From: Acidobacteriota bacterium
Lineage (GTDB): Bacteria; Acidobacteriota; Terriglobia; UBA7540
Length of the DNA stretch: 6,209 nucleotides
Assembly (NCBI GenBank): GCA_021828225.1
Contig: JAKASH010000192.1
Location: 1 to 6,209, forward strand
Reading direction: 5' to 3'
Shown here: positions 5,738 to 6,209 of the stretch, in pieces
Layout of the letters: each line of letters starts with the position of its first letter
Numbering within the stretch: position 1 is the stretch's first letter
Made by a program: the position numbers and the translations under genes
Notes under the pieces: generated by a model
Told to the model about the DNA's origin: nothing
Database searches by the model: none
The model's input: the letters and a program-made list of their open reading frames with translations, nothing else

Positions 5738-6209
5738 TTGCATTTCCCCCTACCGGTGTTGGGATAGGGCTCGCATGCTGTAACCAGCGCGCCCTGGCCG
5801 GGCGCAAGGCCCACGATCAAATCTTTCGGCGTGATTTCAGCCGGCATCTGCGTGTCCGTGATCCAGGGAACCCAGACCGGCCCACGTACCACCCTCCGCC
5901 GCTCAGCGTGGTGGCTGTTTTCTCGGGTTGCTGGCTCCCCGAGTACCAGCACCCGTCACTCGCCCCGGTGCCGTCCGACTGCTCGTAGACAAATCTCCCG
6001 GTGTAACCGGCGATGAAGGTATTCAGAGGGGGAAAGGTGCGTTCCCAGGCCTTGGCAGCGGGCAACGTGGAACCCTCGATGGTCAACCACGGAGACAGGG
6101 GCGTGACCGTTTCGCCAGGGGGCTTGTCCGTCGCGCTCTTGAACAGCGGCGGTACAATCTCATAGTAGTAGGGGCCCTCCTTCGCGTCCATGCCGAAATG
6201 GATAAAGTT
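5734..6209 (-). CDS. partial gene, unknown protein, frameshifted, coupled to the secreted-protein gene
   Basis: The frame is open from the right edge of the window, so the 5' end is missing. Reading from the edge gives a Tyr- and Pro-rich segment (NFIHFG, then a Met codon at 6191, then YYYEIVPP) down to GGGWYVG near 5880. There the frame turns into Arg-rich nonsense and stops at 5817. The -1 frame continues sensibly from GPVWVPWITD to GRGKCK and stops with TGA at 5736-5734. Adding one G to the GGG at 5883-5881 joins them into at least 158 residues. The TGA overlaps the ATG of the downstream gene (ATGA), supporting the joined frame as the original one. I do not recognise the family. Gly-, Ser- and Trp-rich composition and few charges suggest an exported or surface protein, but its N terminus is not visible. 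The break may be a sequencing error or a true mutation. Confidence 0.65.

Noticed and set aside
1..6209. CRISPR array, tRNA gene, insertion sequence or defence cassette
   Set aside because: No regularly spaced repeats, cloverleaf, transposase frame or known defence domain was seen on either strand.

Overview
The window looks like a bacterial chromosome fragment with four protein-coding genes, the last one cut by the right edge. Composition, Shine-Dalgarno sites, sigma70-type promoters and gene families suggest a free-living Gram-negative-type bacterium. The PFK subtype and the pairing of STN-like and peptidoglycan-binding domains in a secreted protein would suit Acidobacteriota, but that lineage is an inference and was not tested.

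Layout. (1) 1-178 is the leader of a phosphofructokinase gene, with a clear Shine-Dalgarno and one weak candidate promoter. (2) 179-1225 (+) is a group III 6-phosphofructokinase. Its active-site residues (Asp109 and Lys129) point to pyrophosphate rather than ATP as phosphoryl donor. It ends in four consecutive in-frame stop codons. (3) 1239-1339 is a large nested inverted repeat between convergent genes. (4) 1377-2111 (-) encodes an unrecognised 244-aa protein with one N-terminal membrane anchor and a helical cytoplasmic body. (5) 2112-2441 is a 330-bp divergent intergenic region. It holds a consensus-perfect promoter (TTGACA, 18 bp, TATAAT), an AU-rich hairpin and a seven-codon leader ORF whose stop codon overlaps the next Shine-Dalgarno. 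(6) 2442-3995 (+) is class II lysyl-tRNA synthetase, starting at TTG. A terminator-like hairpin spans its stop codon. (7) 3996-4291 is non-coding, with terminator-like hairpins for both strands and a long-range inverted repeat. (8) 4292-5737 (-) encodes a secreted protein with two STN-like regions and two peptidoglycan-binding repeats. (9) 5734-6209 (-) is the 3' part of a gene translationally coupled to (8) through an ATGA overlap. Its frame is broken by an apparent one-base deletion near 5881-5883.

The left part (to about 4000) holds housekeeping genes of moderate G+C. The right part is visibly richer in G+C and encodes exported, probably envelope-associated proteins. The two parts are separated by back-to-back terminators, so they are independent transcription units. 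PFK and LysRS are not in one operon: each has its own leader, and an oppositely oriented gene lies between them. I see no CRISPR array, tRNA, rRNA, insertion sequence or known defence system. The least explained items are the coupled secreted-protein pair on the right, the anchored orphan at 1377-2111, and the structured leader of lysS.
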